From positions 67,392,463-67,456,462 of the forward strand of contig NC_133971.1 in the NCBI RefSeq assembly GCF_031877795.1: a stretch of DNA of 64,000 nucleotides, written 5' to 3'. Positions 61,049 through 64,000 of the stretch are shown here, piece by piece; the first letter of the stretch is position 1, and the number at the start of each line of letters is the position of its first letter. The DNA comes from Strix aluco (lineage: Eukaryota; Chordata; Aves; Strigiformes; Strigidae). The position numbers and the translations under genes are program-made. The notes under the pieces are model-generated. The model was not told the DNA's origin and did no database searches. It saw only the letters and a program-made list of their open reading frames with translations.

Positions 61049-61690
61049 TAGATATAAAAACATATACAAAATTTTAAGTTATCTTCACACTACAACGCTA
61101 CAGTGATGCAACTGCAGATTATTCAGCAGAAGATTGAAAGAATCTGAAATCTGTGCAAACTATCTCTTGTTGGTAGGGTGTCTATTCAAGTGACTTTTGT
61201 TGACAATGGGACTGCAAATACTGTACAGTTTCTGCTAAAGAGAAAGCAGTGCATGTGTACACTCAAATTCGAGGGATCAGACTGATACTTTATGATGATT
61301 CTGGAATGGAATAAAAATGTTTTTAACCTTTCAGCGAACTCCTGTATTTTAACTTTGTGCTAGCAATACATAATGCAAGAGAGAGCACACTGCAGTTAAT
61401 ATTCATAAATAATTATTTATAAAAACATTTTAGCACAAATAAATGGACAGACGAGTTACCATAAGATAGAGCAAAAAAGGGTTTGCTGATAAGTTCTGAA
61501 GAACTTCATATTACAGCATAAAACCAGGGAAGTTGACATAATTGAGGAATCCTAAAAAAATCTGAAAACACTATACTAGAAGAACACGTATCAACAGCAA
61601 TATTATTTTGAAGAATTGTCCCAATGGTTCAGAATTAGATAGGTAGCTTTACAAAGGCTACTCTCTTCCAGAAGTTGTCTATCTCAGTCA
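61049..61690. other. presumed SPIN1 5' intron, nothing recognised
   Basis: A/T-rich, no supported feature. Confidence 0.5.
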
Positions 61691-61695
61691 ACAGT

Positions 61696-62032
61696 TGTGG
61701 TGGCTTAGTCCCTGACGGGACCATGCGGCCGCTGCCCCTCCTCCACAAAGGGAGTGAAATACAAAGCCCCAGGGCTGAGATAAGGAGAGGTTTAATACAA
61801 CAGTGCAAAAGCGACAAAACAAACAACAACAGTAACAGTAATAACAATGAACAGAGCAAGATATCTACCGGTACAGCAGTGAGAGAGATCGCACAACACA
61901 CACGTTCCCCGAATCTCCCGCGCTCCCACGCTTGGGCGCCAGGAGGTGACGTCAGCATGGTATTGAATAACCTGGCTAGAGCTTCCCCCCACTGCTGGGG
62001 AAACTTAACCCTATCCTGGCTAAACCAGGACA
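61696..62032 (-). mobile_element. short solo LTR (337 bp), distinct avian ERV family
   Basis: Read on the minus strand, it starts TGTCCTGGTTTAGCCAGGAT and ends GGACTAAGCCACCACA, proper TG...CA ends. It is flanked by a perfect 5-bp duplication, ACAGT, at 61691-61695 and 62033-62037. It is G/C-richer than its surroundings and retains many CpG sites (for example TGACGTCA at about 61946), suggesting a fairly young insertion. Frames of 126-132 codons across it are artefacts. Confidence 0.9.
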
Positions 62033-62187
62033 ACAGTTTAACAAGTTTTGTCTAAGCCATCTTTTAGCACATGTCCTTACCATGGGTCTACTAAAGTTGG
62101 AAACAGTATTTCAGGTAAAATATGGATTTAAAAAATTTTTTTTTAATCAACTTCATTAAATTAAAGCATTAGTATAGTTTTACAAGA

Positions 62188-62743
62188 TGTCCTGGTTTCG
62201 GCTGAGAGAGAATTAATTTTTTTCCTAGTAGCTGGTACAGTGGTCTGTGAGAATACTGTAGATAACACACTGATGGTTTAGTTGTTGCTAAGCAGCACTT
62301 ATCCTAAGTTAAGGATTTATCAGTTTCCCACGCTCTGCCAGTGAGCAGGTGCACAGAAGCCATGAGGGAGCATGGCCAGGACAGATGACTTGAACTAGCC
62401 AAATGGATATTCCATACTGTAGAACGTCATGCTCAGTATGAAACTGGGCCAGTTGGGCAGAAGGGGTGAATTGCTGTTCAGGCACTGGTCAGTGAGTGGT
62501 GAGCAACTGCACTGTGCATCACTTCTCTTTTCTTGGGTTTTATTATCTCTTTTATTATGTCCCTTTTCATTACAATTGTTGTTGTTGTTACTTTGTTTTA
62601 TTCTATTTTAGTTTTAAACTGTTCCTATCTCAACCTGTCAGTTTTTCCTTTTTTCCCCGTTTCTCCTGCCTATCCCACTGGGAGGGCGGAGGAGTGAGTG
62701 AGCAATCAGCTGCTTAATTGCTGTATGGGGTTAAACCATGACC
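62188..62743 (+). mobile_element. solo LTR, avian ERVL-like, with target-site duplication
   Basis: Starts TGTCCTGGTTTCGGCTGAG and ends GGGGTTAAACCATGACC. A perfect 5-bp duplication, CAAGA, lies at 62183-62187 and 62744-62748. It is the best-preserved copy of the family also found at 11162, 44144, 50493 and 57284. Orientation is antisense to SPIN1. A 73-codon frame inside it (62496-62717) recurs in the 57284 copy only because the two LTRs are similar. Confidence 0.92.
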
Positions 62744-62748
62744 CAAGA

Positions 62749-64000
62749 ACCCATGCATATCGTAACTCCCAAAGACTGCATTCAAAATTCTTACACAGAA
62801 AAAAATATAAAAGGAAAGAACAGCCAGAGAGACAAATCTGAAAGTGTAATTTCCAGTGTTTCCTATTCAGGCTTTTTTCCTCTTGAATTAGCAAAATGTA
62901 GCTGTTACTGAGACAACAGTATAGTTCGGTCATTTCCACTGCATTTTCCTCATGACATCATTAAAGCAGTCTGTCTCACTTAATCCAATTTAGAATTTAA
63001 GAACTCTTATTTTTGCAACAGATGTAATTTGAAGTAAACTCTGACAGTGCATGAATCAGTCACTTCATAAAGGCAGCGGTAAGAACTTCATTAGAGTCAA
63101 TATTATACAACAGTATTTTAAACAAACTTGGTTATCTTTTTTAATTTCAGGGACTTAATGATCACCCTCCCAGCATCCGAGTATCATCTTGCAAGACTAA
63201 TTTTCAGAAACTTCCACACCACAGTTCTAAATTGTAATAAAAGCGCCAGTAAAAAAAAGCAGGAGAGCACAGGTTTCTCAGCCCCTATGTCAGAATGCAC
63301 CCCTTTCTAATTTTTTTAAAAAACTGTTACAGGTTAAATGCTAAAAAGGTGTTATTTCCTCCAAAAGTTTATAAATAATTTTTAGCCTTGTCTGCATTAC
63401 TGTTATGCTTACATAATTAGTTATTGTGGGAGATGCAAGGTACAAAAGTTAAGTGTGTTCTTGTCTGCATTAAAGCACCGATCCATCAATAGCCTGGAAC
63501 ACACAAAAAGACCCACAAGTAGGATTTTTCACTTTCTACGAAAAACACCAAACAGAAAACCAAAACCCAGCGTAATTGCACTGGACACTACCACTCTAGA
63601 CAACTGCTCTAAATTACAGGAAGAACACACTAGACTGTTTGGACATATTTTGCTGGCATCTGTGCTCCTTGACAAGCCCTGGATCACTGGGAGAGAAATC
63701 AATTTCAGGAATTTAATTCTAAGCACCCTACAATGAAGTGTAGGGTGTTCATCTTACACATTCACAGAAGTATACACTGTATTCCTAAAATAAATAAAGT
63801 CCATAGATGAAAAACACCCTTAAAATGTGAGATTTCCCAAATGTTCTCCAGTCCAAGACAACAATCAATGGATCTGACTAGTGCCACATCAATGAAATTA
63901 ATCATTAAAACTTAGCTGTTTAGAAATTAAGCACTGAAGAAGGCAAAGTCTCTCCAGGTAGCAAGAACGACTTTCCTGAAAATTTGGGTATCTAGAATTG
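62749..64000. other. presumed SPIN1 5' intron, nothing recognised
   Basis: A/T-rich to the end of the window. No promoter, CpG island, exon or named repeat is seen. Confidence 0.5.

Noticed and set aside
61675-62055. Local G/C- and CpG-rich patch as a possible SPIN1 promoter
   Set aside because: It coincides with the solo LTR 61696-62032, with TG...CA ends and a target-site duplication, and is too short to be the gene's CpG island.
57290-62717. Similar small proteins encoded at 57290-57499 and 62496-62717, looking like a duplicated gene
   Set aside because: Both lie in related solo LTRs; the shared peptide reflects LTR similarity, not a gene family.

Overview
The window is vertebrate nuclear DNA, almost certainly from a bird. 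It has split genes with GT-AG introns, one CpG island, CR1 LINE fragments and several avian-type endogenous-retrovirus solo LTRs. Two protein-coding genes can be read with confidence, both on the minus strand: NXNL2 (nucleoredoxin-like 2, 156 codons in two exons) and SPIN1 (spindlin 1, 262 codons in five coding exons). In mammals SPIN1 and NXNL2 are adjacent on the same strand (human 9q22), and the same order is seen here. In chicken SPIN1 is sex-linked, with Z and W copies. An intact NXNL2 neighbour and only moderate repeat density favour a Z-chromosome origin, but this is an inference.

Layout from low to high coordinate: 1-7085 is intergenic DNA downstream of NXNL2, containing one CR1 fragment. 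NXNL2 exon 2 is at 7505-7673. A 7.5 kb intron follows, carrying a partial LTR. NXNL2 exon 1 (15137-15438) lies in a CpG island with TATA, CCAAT and GC-box motifs. 15.7-28.7 kb is intergenic, with one 1 kb solo LTR at 22446-23479. The SPIN1 3'UTR runs from about 28.76 to 31.80 kb. SPIN1 coding exons follow at 31800-31999, 34742-34975, 35985-36238, 41589-41637 and 54804-54855, the last with attached 5'UTR to about 55028. The rest, to 64000, is probably the first SPIN1 intron; no promoter or CpG island is seen there, so the SPIN1 transcription start probably lies beyond the window.

The two genes have no known shared pathway. NXNL2 is a thioredoxin-like retinal and neuronal survival factor. SPIN1 is a nuclear reader of methylated histone H3. 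Exon joining was checked by codon phase at every junction. Both reconstructed proteins match the usual family length exactly.

Most repeats are LTRs: eight recognisable copies plus one doubtful ERV1-like element. Four carry perfect 5-bp target-site duplications. One sits inside a CR1 copy, which gives their relative age. No CRISPR array, tRNA, rRNA or bacterial-type system was seen, and I found no convincing new gene system. The points most worth checking are the NXNL2 redox motif, its intron-retention isoform, the overlapping uORF at the SPIN1 start codon, and the LTR next to SPIN1 coding exon 2.
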